Shown here: one piece after another, positions 35,389 through 45,066 of the stretch
Layout: every line of letters starts with the position of its first letter
Position numbering within the stretch: the first letter of the stretch is position 1
Assembly (NCBI RefSeq): GCF_022179805.1
Contig: NZ_BPUO01000002.1
Coordinates: 62,001-126,000, forward strand
Length of the DNA stretch: 64,000 bases
Source of the DNA: Cupriavidus pauculus
GTDB lineage: Bacteria; Pseudomonadota; Gammaproteobacteria; Burkholderiales; Burkholderiaceae
Direction: 5' to 3'
Notes under the pieces: model-generated
What the model was told of the DNA's origin: nothing
The model's input: the letters and a program-made list of their open reading frames with translations, nothing else
Database searches by the model: none
Position numbers and translations under genes: made by a program

Positions 35389-35646
35389 ATGGAACATCCA
35401 AGCTACGAGGAAGGACGCCTGGCGGCGATCGCCGTGCGGTTGGCCATGTCGTCTGGCCTGCCGCCGCACAGCGCCAGAGCGGCACTGGAACTGGCGTGCC
35501 GCATGATCGACGACAGCCTCGAATCACCCGCAACCGCCCGCAAGGAAACTCAGAAAAGCGAGCCCTGCTTGTCCTCGCCCCCACCGGGCCGCGTTGGCCT
35601 GGGCGGCGGCCTGAACCGCGAGCTATCGAGTTCGAAGCGGTTATAG
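35389..35646 (+). CDS. Small protein of unknown function, 85 aa
   Basis: A strong AGGAGG at 35379-35384 sits 4 nt before the ATG. The first 50 residues (from EHPSYEEGRLAAIAVRLAMS) look like a small helical domain; the last 35 are Pro/Ser/Gly-rich and run antisense into the 3' end of the radical SAM gene, a 97-nt convergent overlap. The real gene may be the N-terminal part with a recently extended end. No family recognised. Confidence 0.5.
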   Translation: MEHPSYEEGRLAAIAVRLAMSSGLPPHSARAALELACRMIDDSLESPATARKETQKSEPCLSSPPPGRVGLGGGLNRELSSSKRL

Positions 35647-36671
35647 CGAAATCCGAGACGATCGGCGGCCTTGTAGAAGCGCTGCCGGATCAGATCGGCC
35701 CAGATTCCCGTGCCACGCATGCGCGAAGCGAAATCGGCGTCGTAGTCCTTGCCGCCCCGCATCTCGCGTACGCGATTCATCACCCGCTCGGCACGGTCGG
35801 GAAAATGCGCCTGCAACCATTCCTGGAACAGCGGGCGCACTTCCCAAGGCAGGCGCAGCACGATGTAGTTCGCATAGACCGCGCCGGCCTCATGCGCAGC
35901 CTCCAGGATTCTCTCCAGATCGGGTTCCGTGATGAATGGGATGACCGGCGCCACGCTGACACCAACCGGGATGCCGGCATCGGTCAGTTCCCGGATCGTG
36001 CGCAGCCGGCGTGACGGCGTGGCCGCGCGCGGCTCCAGCGTGCGCGCCACCTCGCTATCGAGTGTGGTGATGGTGACGGCCGCCACAGCCAGCCGCTTGG
36101 CCGCCATGGGCGCCAGCAGATCGATATCGCGCTCGATCAGCGACGACTTGGTGATCAGCGCCACCGGATGATCAGTCTCGTGCAGTACTTCCAGAACGCC
36201 ACGCGTCACCCGCTGCTCGCGCTCGATCGGCTGGTAGGCGTCGGTGTTGACGCCCAGTGCGATCGTTTCGCAACGATACGACGGCCGGGACAGCTCCTCG
36301 CGCAGCCGCTGCGCGGCATTGGTCTTCGCGAAGAGCCGGGTCTCGAAGTCGAGCCCGGGCGACAGGTCCAGATACGCGTGGGTGGGGCGTGCGAAGCAAT
36401 AAATGCATCCGTGTTCGCATCCCCGGTAAGGATTCAGCGAGGTGTCGAACGGAATGTCCGGCGATGCGTTGCGTGTCAGGATCGACCTGGCCTGCTCGAT
36501 ACTGACCCGCGTGACGAGCTTCGGCGGCAGGGCTTCGTCATCGGTGGTCCGGGCGTCGACCGGCTCGACCCAGCCGTCATCGAAGGTATCCCGCTGGTCG
36601 CGCTCGAAGCGGCCCTGCAGGTTGCTGACGGCGCCGCGGCCCTTTCTGGGCTGCGTGGGGATCGGGGGCAT
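35550..36671 (-). CDS. Radical SAM protein, SplB-like (PA0069 family)
   Basis: 373-aa radical SAM protein. The cluster-binding CxxxCxxC is C85-C89-C92 (in RGCEHGCIYCF), after a family N-terminus KGRGAVSN. The fold resembles spore photoproduct lyase-type proteins (SplB, COG1533), which repair UV lesions or act on nucleic acids; substrate of this subgroup is not known to me. A near-perfect LexA box at 36706-36721 lies 34 nt before the start, so DNA-damage control is expected. The ATG at 36671 has no clear ribosome-binding site, but the family N-terminus supports it. Confidence 0.85.
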   Translation of the reverse strand: MPPIPTQPRKGRGAVSNLQGRFERDQRDTFDDGWVEPVDARTTDDEALPPKLVTRVSIEQARSILTRNASPDIPFDTSLNPYRGCEHGCIYCFARPTHAYLDLSPGLDFETRLFAKTNAAQRLREELSRPSYRCETIALGVNTDAYQPIEREQRVTRGVLEVLHETDHPVALITKSSLIERDIDLLAPMAAKRLAVAAVTITTLDSEVARTLEPRAATPSRRLRTIRELTDAGIPVGVSVAPVIPFITEPDLERILEAAHEAGAVYANYIVLRLPWEVRPLFQEWLQAHFPDRAERVMNRVREMRGGKDYDADFASRMRGTGIWADLIRQRFYKAADRLGFRYNRFELDSSRFRPPPRPTRPGGGEDKQGSLF

Positions 36672-36705
36672 GGTTGGTGTCGGCGTGGGGGGGGCGATTC
36701 GAATA

Positions 36706-36721
36706 CTGTATAAATATACAG
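36706..36721. promoter_or_regulatory. LexA (SOS) box
   Basis: CTGTATAAATATACAG within the 22-bp palindrome-like region 36703-36724. It matches the E. coli-type LexA consensus CTGTATATATATACAG at 15 of 16 positions. It is upstream of the radical SAM gene (minus strand) and just past the 3' end of the Lrp-type gene. Confidence 0.88.
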
Positions 36722-36749
36722 TATCGGCACCACCTGCCCCAACCTGTTT

Positions 36750-37262
36750 TCACACCCCGGACACGCCGCTCTCCTTGGCATCCACCGCGATAGCCAGCGT
36801 TTCCTTGATTTCTTCCATGACAACGTAGCTCTTCGACTGCGCGGCGCCCGGCAACTGCAGCAGGATGTCGCCAAGCAGCCGCCGGTACTCGCCAATCTCG
36901 CGGATGCGTGCCTTGATCAGGTAGTCGAAATCGCCCGACACCAGATGGCATTCCAGCACTTCCGGAATTCGCAGTACTTCACGCCGGAACTGCTCGAACA
37001 TGTTGCCCGACTTGTTGCCCAGCGAAATCTCCACGAACACCAGCAGCGCGCTACCCAGCAGCGCCGGATTGAGCCGCGCGTAATACCCCATGATCACGCC
37101 GTCCCGCTCCAGCCGTTTCACGCGCTCGATACACGGCGTGATGGTCAGCCCGACGGACTCCGCCAGGTCTTTCATCGATATCCGCCCATCGCCCTGCAGC
37201 ACCGAAAGGATCTTGCGATCGAGGCGATCCAGCGCGCGTACCGGCTGACGACTTGTTCTCAT
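36750..37262 (-). CDS. Lrp/AsnC-family transcriptional regulator
   Basis: 170-aa regulator: N-terminal helix-turn-helix (DRLDRKILSVLQGDGRIS, then GLTITPCIERVKRLERDGVI) and C-terminal RAM effector-binding domain (VSGDFDYLIKARI). Divergent from dadA, the setting of DadR-type regulators that activate D-/L-alanine catabolism. Ligand likely alanine or another amino acid (inference). Confidence 0.88.
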   Translation of the reverse strand: MRTSRQPVRALDRLDRKILSVLQGDGRISMKDLAESVGLTITPCIERVKRLERDGVIMGYYARLNPALLGSALLVFVEISLGNKSGNMFEQFRREVLRIPEVLECHLVSGDFDYLIKARIREIGEYRRLLGDILLQLPGAAQSKSYVVMEEIKETLAIAVDAKESGVSGV

Positions 37263-37285
37263 GAATTTTTCCTGTTTCCGTACGA

Positions 37286-37333
37286 AATTCGCGAACTATG
37301 ACTGCATTGAAGTCAATAGTATAGAAGCGAATT
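37286..37333. promoter_or_regulatory. Inverted repeat in the dadA/Lrp divergent promoter
   Basis: AATTCGC (37286-37292) and GCGAATT (37327-37333) are inverted copies 34 nt apart, flanking TGACT/AGTCA (37300-37304/37311-37315... centre of the region) and AGTATAGA. Candidate binding region for the divergent Lrp-type regulator. Confidence 0.45.
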
Positions 37334-37372
37334 CTCCCATAGCCCTTTCTTGCAGTACGGAGCCCCCGAAAA

Positions 37373-38677
37373 ATGCGCGTTCTCATCCTTGGCAGTGGCG
37401 TGATTGGCGTCACCAGTGCGTGGTATCTGGCCCGGGCAGGTCATGAAGTGACCGTGGTGGACCGCGAGGGCGGCCCCGCGCTGGGCACCAGCTTTGCCAA
37501 TGCCGGCCAGATCTCGCCGGGCTATGCATCGCCGTGGGCCGCTCCGGGCGTGCCGCTGAAGGCCATTAAGTGGATGTTCCAGGAACATGCGCCGCTGAGC
37601 ATCAAACCCGATGGCACGCTGTTCCAGCTGCAGTGGATGTGGCAGATGCTGCGTAACTGCACCCCCGCGCGCTACGCCGAGAACAAGGAACGCATGGTGC
37701 GGCTGGCCGAGTACAGCCGCGATTGCATCCGTGCACTGCGCGCCGAAACCGGCATTGCCTACGAAGGCCGCCAGCAAGGCACGCTGCAGGTGTTCCGTAC
37801 CGATGCGCAGATGGAAGCCGCCGCGCGCGACATCGCCGTGCTGCAAGAAGCCGGCGTGCCTTACGAATTGCTCTCGCGCGACGAACTCGGCGCGAGCGAA
37901 CCGGCGCTTGCCGCTGCCGGCCAGAAGCTGGCTGGCGGCTTGCGCCTGCCGAACGACGAAACCGGGGATTGCCAGCTGTTCACAAGACGGCTGGCAGCCA
38001 TGGCCGAGTCGAATGGCGTGGAGTTTCTCTATAACCGGTCGATCGATGGCTTGCTGACCCAGGGCGACGCCGTGACCGGCGCGCTGGTCGACGGCCGGCC
38101 GATGATGGCCGATGCCGTGGTGGTGGCGCTGGGTAGCTGGTCCACGCCGTTCGTGAAGCACGTGCTTCCGGGCCTGTCGAACCTGCCGGTCTATCCGCTA
38201 AAGGGATTCTCGATCACGGTGCCGCTGGTCGATGCCGACAAGAGTCCGGTATCGACGGTGCTCGACGAAACCTACAAGGTGGCCATCACGCGCTTCGACG
38301 ACCGCATCCGCGTGGGCGGCATGGCGCAGATCGTCGGGTATGACCGCTCGCTCGATCCGAACAAGCGTCGCACGCTGGAGCACGTGGTCACCGACCTGTT
38401 CCCGGGTGCCGGCGATGTCAGCCGCGCCACGTTCTGGACCGGCCTGCGTCCGATGACGCCGGACGGCACACCCGTGGTGGGCCCGGCCGGCATTCGCGGC
38501 CTGTGGCTCAACACCGGCCATGGCACGCTGGGCTGGACGATGGCCTGCGGTTCGGGCCAGTTGCTGTCGGATCTGGTGTCGGGCACGCGCCCGGCGATCC
38601 GCGCCGACGACCTGTCGGTGGATCGCTATCGCAAGCAGCCGCGCGCGCACCACATGCCGCGGCCGATGCCGGCTTGA
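37373..38677 (+). CDS. dadA: D-amino acid dehydrogenase small subunit
   Basis: FAD enzyme oxidising D-alanine and other D-amino acids to 2-oxo acids, passing electrons to the respiratory chain. The N-terminal dinucleotide motif is [40 protein letters not shown] and the C-terminal [15 protein letters not shown] and [16 protein letters not shown] are typical of DadA. Length 434 aa. Divergent from an Lrp-type regulator. An alanine racemase (dadX) is not adjacent. Confidence 0.95.
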   Translation: MRVLILGSGVIGVTSAWYLARAGHEVTVVDREGGPALGTSFANAGQISPGYASPWAAPGVPLKAIKWMFQEHAPLSIKPDGTLFQLQWMWQMLRNCTPARYAENKERMVRLAEYSRDCIRALRAETGIAYEGRQQGTLQVFRTDAQMEAAARDIAVLQEAGVPYELLSRDELGASEPALAAAGQKLAGGLRLPNDETGDCQLFTRRLAAMAESNGVEFLYNRSIDGLLTQGDAVTGALVDGRPMMADAVVVALGSWSTPFVKHVLPGLSNLPVYPLKGFSITVPLVDADKSPVSTVLDETYKVAITRFDDRIRVGGMAQIVGYDRSLDPNKRRTLEHVVTDLFPGAGDVSRATFWTGLRPMTPDGTPVVGPAGIRGLWLNTGHGTLGWTMACGSGQLLSDLVSGTRPAIRADDLSVDRYRKQPRAHHMPRPMPA

Positions 38678-38690
38678 ATTCATTCCCCTT

Positions 38691-38734
38691 GGTTTAAGCT
38701 CCCCTCTCCCACATGCGGGAGAGGGGAGCAAACC
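38691..38734. repeat. REP-like palindrome, copy 2 (possible terminator)
   Basis: GCTCCCCTCTCCC (38698-38710) and GGGAGAGGGGAGC (38717-38729) around ACATGC, with outer GGTTT/AAACC arms (38691-38695/38730-38734). Lies between convergent dadA and the acyl-CoA dehydrogenase gene, within 15 nt of both stops. Confidence 0.8.
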
Positions 38735-38743
38735 GAACGCAGC

Positions 38744-40528
38744 TTAAAACTGCTCGGCCGTCAGCGCATTCACCGGCGCCGCACCTTCCACGATCGCCGC
38801 GCGCAGTGACGAAGCCTGCGACAGGATGTGCTGGCTGAAGAAATGCGCGGTGGCGATCTTGGCGTCGTAGAACGCCGGATCTTCCGCACGCTTCGCATCA
38901 GCCGCCAGCATCGCGCGACCCAACTGCCAGCCCGAGAACACGATGCCGCACAGCTTCAGGTACGGCACGCTGCCCGCGAACACGGCGTTCGGATCGGCCT
39001 TGGTGTTTTCCACCACGAACTTGACCACCGCGTCCAGCGCCTCGCGACCCTGCTTCAGTTGCGCCTGCACGGCCGTAAATGCCGCGCCGCCATGCTGGCC
39101 CAGCGCGGCCTCGGTCTCGGCGATCTGCGCGCAGATCGCGCGGGCCACGGCGCCGCCGTCCCGTACGGTCTTGCGACCCACGAGGTCGTTGGCCTGGATC
39201 GCGGTCGTGCCTTCGTAGATCGGCAGGATGCGGGCGTCGCGATAGTGCTGCGCGGCACCGGTTTCCTCGATGAAGCCCATACCGCCGTGCACCTGCACGC
39301 CCAGGCTCGTGACGTCGATCGACAGCTCGGTGCTCCAGCCCTTCACCACCGGCACCAGGAATTCGTAGAGCGCCATGTTCTGGCGGCGCGTGGCTTCGTC
39401 CGGATGCTGGTGTGCCACGTCGCTGGCCGCGGCCGCCACGTACGCCACGCTGCGGGCGCCTTCGATCAGCGCACGCATCGTCATCAGCATGCGCTTGATG
39501 TCCGGATGATGGATGATCGTCACGGCTTCGCGCGCCGACCCATCGACCGGGCGGCTTTGCACGCGGTCCTTCGCGTACGCCACAGCCTGCTGATACGCGC
39601 GCTCGGACACGGCGATGCCCTGCATGCCCACCGAGAAGCGCGCCGAGTTCATCATGATGAACATGTACTCGAGACCACGGTTCTCCTCGCCCACCAGCGT
39701 ACCGATAGCGCCGCCGTGGTCACCGAACTGCAGCACCGCCGTGGGGCTGGCCTTGATGCCGAGCTTGTGTTCGATCGACACGCACTGCACGTCATTGCGC
39801 TCGCCCGGCGTGCCGTCCGCGTTCACCAGGAACTTCGGCACGATGAACAGCGAGATGCCCTTGACGCCTTCGGGCGCGTTCGGCGTACGGGCCAGCACCA
39901 GGTGGACGATGTTGTCCGCCATGTCGTGCTCGCCATACGTGATGAAAATCTTGGTGCCGAAGACCTTGAACGTGCCGTCGCCCTGCGGCTCGGCCCGCGT
40001 GCGCACCGCGGCCAGATCCGACCCGGCTTGCGGTTCGGTCAGGTTCATCGTGCCAGTCCACTCGCCCGAGATCAGCTTGGGCAGGAACAATGCCTTCTGC
40101 GCATCGGTACCGGCCGTCAGCAGCGCCTCGATGGCGCCGTCGGTCAGCAGCGGGCACAGCGCGAACGACAGGTTTGCCGTGTTCAGCATCTCGTTGCACG
40201 GCGTGGCCACCAGTTTCGGCAGGCCCTGGCCGCCGAAATCGGACGGATGCAGCACGCCCTGCCAGCCACCCTCGCCAAACTGGCGGAAAGCGTCCTTGAA
40301 GCCCGGCGTCGTCGTGACGACCCCATCCTTCCAGCTGCTGGGCTGGATGTCGCCGGCACGGTTCAGCGGCGCCACCACCTGCTCGTTGAACTTGGCGGCC
40401 TCCTCCAGAATGGCCTCAGCGGTATCGGGCGTTGCCTCTTCATAGCCGGGCAACTGGCTGATCTGTTCAAGCCCTGCGAGTTCGTTCATCACGAACAGCA
40501 TGTCCTTGAGCGGTGCGCGGTAGGTCAT
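38744..40528 (-). CDS. Acyl-CoA dehydrogenase
   Basis: FAD enzyme of 594 aa, the long acyl-CoA dehydrogenase type with an extra C-terminal domain. The start PLKDMLFVMNELAGL, central MNLTEPQAGSDLAAVRTRAE and KIFITYGEHDMADNIVHLVL, and VHGGMGFIEETGAAQHYRDA are characteristic. Electrons go to ETF, encoded by the etfAB genes just upstream on the same strand (113 nt). Substrate chain length cannot be set from sequence. ATG at 40528 is the family start; the frame upstream is not coding. Confidence 0.92.
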   Translation of the reverse strand: MTYRAPLKDMLFVMNELAGLEQISQLPGYEEATPDTAEAILEEAAKFNEQVVAPLNRAGDIQPSSWKDGVVTTTPGFKDAFRQFGEGGWQGVLHPSDFGGQGLPKLVATPCNEMLNTANLSFALCPLLTDGAIEALLTAGTDAQKALFLPKLISGEWTGTMNLTEPQAGSDLAAVRTRAEPQGDGTFKVFGTKIFITYGEHDMADNIVHLVLARTPNAPEGVKGISLFIVPKFLVNADGTPGERNDVQCVSIEHKLGIKASPTAVLQFGDHGGAIGTLVGEENRGLEYMFIMMNSARFSVGMQGIAVSERAYQQAVAYAKDRVQSRPVDGSAREAVTIIHHPDIKRMLMTMRALIEGARSVAYVAAAASDVAHQHPDEATRRQNMALYEFLVPVVKGWSTELSIDVTSLGVQVHGGMGFIEETGAAQHYRDARILPIYEGTTAIQANDLVGRKTVRDGGAVARAICAQIAETEAALGQHGGAAFTAVQAQLKQGREALDAVVKFVVENTKADPNAVFAGSVPYLKLCGIVFSGWQLGRAMLAADAKRAEDPAFYDAKIATAHFFSQHILSQASSLRAAIVEGAAPVNALTAEQF

Positions 40529-40641
40529 CGTATGTCTCCACGATCTCGTAAAAAAGCCGCTCGCGGGATCTACCCGGAACGGCTTCCTTGTTCTTCTTTC
40601 AACGGCCGGTTCAATACGACGTCGAACCGGCCGGTCGGGCA

Positions 40642-41577
40642 TCAGCCCAGTGCGGCCACCAGCTCAGGCACCACGGTATTCAGATCACCCACCAGGCCGT
40701 AGTCCGCCACCGAGAAGATCGGGGCTTCAGCGTCCTTGTTGATGGCGACGATCACCTTGGAGTCCTTCATGCCGGCCAAGTGCTGGATCGCGCCCGAGAT
40801 ACCGACGGCGATGTACAGCTGCGGTGCCACGATCTTGCCGGTCTGGCCCACCTGGTAGTCGTTCGGCACGAAGCCGGCGTCGACTGCCGCGCGCGATGCG
40901 CCCATTGCCGCACCGAGCTTGTCGGCCAGCGGGGTCAGCACCTTGGTGTAGTTCTCGCCCGAACCCACGCCACGGCCACCCGAGACGATGATCTTGGCGG
41001 CGGTCAGTTCCGGACGATCGCTCTTGGTCACTTCACGCGACACGAATTGCGAGATGCCCGCGTCGGCCACGGCCGGCAGCGTTTCCACCGTAGCCGAACC
41101 ACCTTCGGTGGCAGCCGGGTCGAACGCCGTGCCACGCACCGTGATCACCTTGATCTTGTCTTCCGACTTGACCGTGGCGATGGCGTTGCCAGCGTAGATC
41201 GGACGCTCGAACGTGTCGGGCGAATCGACCTTGGTGATGTCCGACAGTTGGGCCACGTCCAGCTTGGCGGCCACGCGCGGCAGGATGTTCTTGCCCGAGG
41301 CGGTCGCCGGAGCAACGATGTGCGAGTAGTCGTTGGCGATAGCCAGGATCTGCTCACCCACGTTCTCGGCCAGGCCGTCACCGAAGTACGGTGCGTCGGC
41401 CAGCAGGACCTTCGCCACACCCGCGATCTTCGCGGCGGCGTCGGCCGCAGCCTTGGCGTTCGAGCCAGCCACCAGCACGTGGACGTCACCGCCGCACTGG
41501 GCGGCAGCCGTCACGGCGTTCAGCGTGGCGGCCTTGATCGATTGATTGTCGTGTTCAGCAATGACAAGTGCAGTCAT
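40642..41577 (-). CDS. etfA: Electron transfer flavoprotein alpha subunit
   Basis: FAD-carrying subunit that takes electrons from acyl-CoA and other dehydrogenases. 311 aa; the C-terminal FAD domain has [47 protein letters not shown] and the final [10 protein letters not shown]. Downstream of etfB by 19 nt. Confidence 0.96.
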   Translation of the reverse strand: MTALVIAEHDNQSIKAATLNAVTAAAQCGGDVHVLVAGSNAKAAADAAAKIAGVAKVLLADAPYFGDGLAENVGEQILAIANDYSHIVAPATASGKNILPRVAAKLDVAQLSDITKVDSPDTFERPIYAGNAIATVKSEDKIKVITVRGTAFDPAATEGGSATVETLPAVADAGISQFVSREVTKSDRPELTAAKIIVSGGRGVGSGENYTKVLTPLADKLGAAMGASRAAVDAGFVPNDYQVGQTGKIVAPQLYIAVGISGAIQHLAGMKDSKVIVAINKDAEAPIFSVADYGLVGDLNTVVPELVAALG

Positions 41578-41596
41578 GTTCTTTTCTCCCCCGCGC

Positions 41597-42346
41597 TCAG
41601 ATAACCTTGGCTTCCGACTTCAGCTTTTGCACCAGCGTGGCAACGTCCGGCACCATCACGCCGGCGCTGCGCTTGGCAGGCTCGACAACCTTGACGGTGG
41701 ACAGACGCGGCTTCACGTCGACGCCGAGGTCTTCCGGCTTGACGGTATCCAGCGGCTTCTTCTTGGCCTTCATGATGTTCGGCAGCGTGACGTAACGCGG
41801 CTCGTTCAGGCGCAGGTCGGTGGTCACCACGGCCGGCAGCTTGACCGACAGGGTTTCCAGACCGCCATCCACTTCACGCGTCACCGACGCCTTGCCATCG
41901 GCCACAACCACCTTCGAGGCGAACGTGGCTTGCGGCAGGCCGGCCAGCGCGGCCACCATCTGGCCGGTCTGGTTCGAGTCGTCGTCGATGGCCTGCTTGC
42001 CCAGAATCACCAGGCTCGGCTGTTCCTTGTCGATCAGCGCCTTCAGCAGCTTGGCCACGGCCAGCGGCTGCAGGTCTTCGTTCGATTCCACCAGGATGCC
42101 GCGGTCGGCACCGATGGCCATCGCGGTACGCAGCGTTTCCTGGCACTGGGCCACGCCGCACGACACGGCGATCACCTCGGTGACCACGCCGGCTTCCTTC
42201 AGACGCACGGCCTCTTCGACGGCAATTTCGTCGAACGGGTTCATGCTCATCTTCACGTTGGCCAGGTCGACGCCCGTGCCATCCGACTTCACGCGGACCT
42301 TGACGTTGTAGTCCACCACCCGCTTGACTGCGACGAATACTTTCAT
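41597..42346 (-). CDS. etfB: Electron transfer flavoprotein beta subunit
   Basis: AMP-binding partner of EtfA. 249 aa, beginning [19 protein letters not shown], with [16 protein letters not shown], the recognition-loop region [10 protein letters not shown] and the C-terminal [20 protein letters not shown]. First gene of etfB-etfA, followed by the acyl-CoA dehydrogenase. ATG at 42346; 20 residues of upstream frame rejected. Confidence 0.96.
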   Translation of the reverse strand: MKVFVAVKRVVDYNVKVRVKSDGTGVDLANVKMSMNPFDEIAVEEAVRLKEAGVVTEVIAVSCGVAQCQETLRTAMAIGADRGILVESNEDLQPLAVAKLLKALIDKEQPSLVILGKQAIDDDSNQTGQMVAALAGLPQATFASKVVVADGKASVTREVDGGLETLSVKLPAVVTTDLRLNEPRYVTLPNIMKAKKKPLDTVKPEDLGVDVKPRLSTVKVVEPAKRSAGVMVPDVATLVQKLKSEAKVI

Positions 42347-42395
42347 GCGCTCACTCCACTGATAGCTGATAGTTCCAAAGTTTGAATCGCTCGCC

Positions 42396-42414
42396 ATTAT
42401 AACCACCGGGGTGG
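42396..42414 (-). promoter_or_regulatory. etfBA promoter -10 with adjacent dyad
   Basis: TATAAT on the minus strand (42401-42396), about 50 nt before the etfB ATG. CCACC/GGTGG (42403-42407/42410-42414) sits in the spacer where an operator could act. No strong -35. Confidence 0.45.
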
Positions 42415-42484
42415 CGGCGCTTTAGTTTTTCGAACGATCGTACTATTTTATAGACAAAGAATAGCCGGGCATAGCCGGCTGTCC

Positions 42485-42527
42485 AAAAAATCCAGACCCA
42501 TTGTGCCGCAGGATGCCCTGCGGGCAC
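42485..42527 (-). terminator. Terminator-like hairpin after metQ
   Basis: On the minus strand, GTGCCCGCAGG and CCTGCGGCAC pair with one bulged C (42527-42503). A T6 run follows after about 12 nt (42490-42485), farther than in a typical intrinsic terminator. It lies 27 nt after the metQ stop. Confidence 0.5.
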
Positions 42528-42553
42528 AGGGTTTGGATGAAAACTTCCAGAAA

Positions 42554-43348
42554 TTACCAAGCGGTAATCACGGATTCCTTAAAAGTGCTTTGTACGTACT
42601 GCTTGATTTCGGGCGAGTGGTACGCCTTCACCAGCTTGGCCACCCACGGCTTGTCCTTGTCGGCTGCGCGGATTGCGATCAGGTTGGCGTACGGGCCCTT
42701 CGGGCCTTCCATGGCGATGGCATCGCGCGTCGGCGACAGGCCGGCCGATTCGGCGTAGTTGCCATTGATCGCGGCGGCATCGAGGTCGTCCAGCGAGCGC
42801 GGCAATTGGGCGGCGTCGAGTTCCACGATCTTGATCTTCTTCGGGTTCTCGATCACGTCCAGCGGCGTGGCCTTCAGGCCGGCATCCGCGCGCAGCTTGA
42901 TCACGCCCTTCGATTGCAGCAGCAACAGGCCGCGGCCACCGTTGGTGGGATCGTTGGGCACGCCCACGCGGGCGCCCTGCTTCAGTTGGTCGAGCGACTT
43001 GATCTTCTTCGAGTAGACGCCCATCGGGAACGTCACCGTGAAGGCCACGTGCGTGAACTTGTAGCCGCGATCCTTGATCTGGGCTTCCAGGTACGGCAGG
43101 TGCTGGTAGCTGTTGGCATCCAGGTCACCGGCGGCCAGCGCGGCATTGGGCTGGATGTAGTCGCTGAATTCGATCAGCTGGATGTTCAGGCCATCCTTGG
43201 CCGCCACCTTCTTGACCTGCTCCATGATCTGGGCGTGCGGGCCGCCCGTCACGCCGATCTTGATCGGCTTGTCCTGCGCGAACGCGCCTGCCGACACCAC
43301 CAAACCCAGCGCGACGATGGCGCTCTTGATCACACTACGACGTTGCAT
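42554..43348 (-). CDS. metQ: Methionine ABC transporter, substrate-binding protein
   Basis: Binds methionine in the periplasm for MetNI. The 264-aa precursor begins MQRRSVIKSAIVALGLVVSA and is cut after AFA; there is no lipobox, unlike lipoprotein MetQ of E. coli. Family features are IGVTGGPHAQIMEQVKKVA, EFSDYIQPNAALAAGDLDAN, VPNDPTNGGRGL and AINGNYAESAGLSP. Last gene of metN-metI-metQ. Start at 43348 chosen for the signal peptide. Confidence 0.93.
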   Translation of the reverse strand: MQRRSVIKSAIVALGLVVSAGAFAQDKPIKIGVTGGPHAQIMEQVKKVAAKDGLNIQLIEFSDYIQPNAALAAGDLDANSYQHLPYLEAQIKDRGYKFTHVAFTVTFPMGVYSKKIKSLDQLKQGARVGVPNDPTNGGRGLLLLQSKGVIKLRADAGLKATPLDVIENPKKIKIVELDAAQLPRSLDDLDAAAINGNYAESAGLSPTRDAIAMEGPKGPYANLIAIRAADKDKPWVAKLVKAYHSPEIKQYVQSTFKESVITAW

Positions 43349-43388
43349 TGCGAAGTACCCCTGAGTTTCCCTGCGAAATTTTTCTGGA

Positions 43389-44042
43389 TTACCGATGGCT
43401 GATGCGACGCACCAGCCAGTCGCCAAAGCTTTGCACTGCCTGGACAAACACGATCAGGATCACCACCACGGCAACCATGATCTCGGTGATGTAGCGCTGG
43501 TAGCCGTAGCGGATGCCAAGGTCGCCCAGCCCGCCGCCACCGATGGCACCGGCCATCGCCGAATAGCCAACCAGGCTCACGAACGTGATGGTCAGGCCGG
43601 CCACGATGCCGGGCATCGCTTCGGGCAGCAGCACCTTCCAGACGATCTGGCTCGTGGTGGCACCCATCGACTGGGCCGCTTCCACCAGACCCTTGTCGAC
43701 CTCGCGCAGCGCGGCTTCCACCAGGCGCGCGATGAAGGGCACCGCCGCGATCGTCAGCGGCACGATAGCCGCCGTCGTGCCGATCGAAGACCCGACGATA
43801 AAGCGCGTGAACGGAATCACCACCACCAGCAGGATGATGAACGGAATCGACCGCACCGCGTTCACCGCCACACCGATCGTGCGGTTGAACAGCGGATGCG
43901 ACAGCACGCCGCCGCGATTGGTCAGGTGCAGCAGCACGCCCAGCGGCACGCCGAGCAGCGATCCGACCACGCCGGAAATCGCCACCATCAGCAGCGTCTC
44001 GCCAAACGACGACAGGAACAGGTCAAACATTTCAGACCACAT
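43389..44042 (-). CDS. metI: Methionine ABC transporter, permease
   Basis: Inner-membrane channel, 217 aa with five hydrophobic segments and the EAA loop [20 protein letters not shown]. Its start overlaps the metN end by 11 nt, and metQ follows after 40 nt. Confidence 0.95.
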   Translation of the reverse strand: MWSEMFDLFLSSFGETLLMVAISGVVGSLLGVPLGVLLHLTNRGGVLSHPLFNRTIGVAVNAVRSIPFIILLVVVIPFTRFIVGSSIGTTAAIVPLTIAAVPFIARLVEAALREVDKGLVEAAQSMGATTSQIVWKVLLPEAMPGIVAGLTITFVSLVGYSAMAGAIGGGGLGDLGIRYGYQRYITEIMVAVVVILIVFVQAVQSFGDWLVRRISHR

Positions 44043-45066
44043 GTTCGATCTCCTCCACCACTACGCCCTGCGTCTGCAGGTAATCCATCGCGGCGCGTAC
44101 CGCAGCGGGTTCGCCCGTGGCCATGATCGCCAGCGAGCCAAATGCCTGGCCCTGGATCTCGTCGATATGGCCGTGCAGGATATTGAAGTCGAGCCCGTGC
44201 TGGCGGATGGCCTGGGCCAGCACCGGCTGGTCGACGTTGTCACCCGTGAACGCCAGGCGATAGACGTGGTCGCGCCCGTTGCCCAGGCGGCTTTCCACGC
44301 GCTTGAGCACGCTGGCCGGCAACTCCTGCGCAATCACGTCGCCGATCATGGCGCGCGTGACTTCGTGCGCAGGCCGCAGGAACACATCGATTACACGGCC
44401 CGTTTCCACGACTTCGCCGGCTTCCAGCACCGCCACGCGGTCGCAGACCTGCTTGATGACCTCCATCTGGTGCGTGATCATCACGATGGTCAGGCCCAGT
44501 TCCTTGTTGATCTGCTTGAGCAGCTCAAGGATCGAGCGCGTGGTCTCGGGGTCCAGCGCCGATGTCGCTTCGTCGGACAACAGCACCTTCGGCTTGCTGG
44601 CCAGCGCGCGCGCAATACCCACGCGCTGCTTCTGGCCGCCGCTGATCTGCGCCGGATAGCGGTCGCGGAGTTTCGACAGACCAACCAGTTCCAGCAGCGG
44701 CTCCACCGTCGAGGCAATCTCCTGCTTCGACTTGCCGGCCAGTTCCAGCGGCAGCGCCACGTTGTCGTAGACCGTGCGCGACGACAGCAGGTTGAAGTGC
44801 TGGAAGATCATGCCGATCTCGCGCCGTGCCTCGCGCAGCGCGCCGTTGGACAGCGCAGTCAGGTCCTGGCCGTCGACGATCACCCGGCCGCTGGTGGGCC
44901 GGTTCAGCAGGTTGATGGCACGCACGAGCGTGCTCTTGCCCGCGCCGCTGCGCCCGATGATGCCGAAGATCTCGCCAGCGGCAATGGAAAGGCTGACATC
45001 ACGCAGGGCATGCACTTCCCCCGACCCACCGGGGAACCGCTGCGACAGTCCTTGCAGTTCAATCAT
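44032..45066 (-). CDS. metN: Methionine ABC transporter, ATP-binding protein
   Basis: Drives methionine import. The 344-aa protein has Walker [10 protein letters not shown], signature [15 protein letters not shown] and Walker [17 protein letters not shown], and a C-terminal NIL domain (from about residue 265) that senses methionine and shuts transport. The ATG at 45066 is preceded by a pyrimidine tract instead of a ribosome-binding site and by a strong hairpin (see the leader feature). Confidence 0.95.
   Translation of the reverse strand: MIELQGLSQRFPGGSGEVHALRDVSLSIAAGEIFGIIGRSGAGKSTLVRAINLLNRPTSGRVIVDGQDLTALSNGALREARREIGMIFQHFNLLSSRTVYDNVALPLELAGKSKQEIASTVEPLLELVGLSKLRDRYPAQISGGQKQRVGIARALASKPKVLLSDEATSALDPETTRSILELLKQINKELGLTIVMITHQMEVIKQVCDRVAVLEAGEVVETGRVIDVFLRPAHEVTRAMIGDVIAQELPASVLKRVESRLGNGRDHVYRLAFTGDNVDQPVLAQAIRQHGLDFNILHGHIDEIQGQAFGSLAIMATGEPAAVRAAMDYLQTQGVVVEEIEHVV

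Noticed and set aside
42351..42560. 69-codon minus-strand frame between metQ and etfB
   Set aside because: Contains the etfB -10 and the metQ terminator hairpin; no ribosome-binding site.
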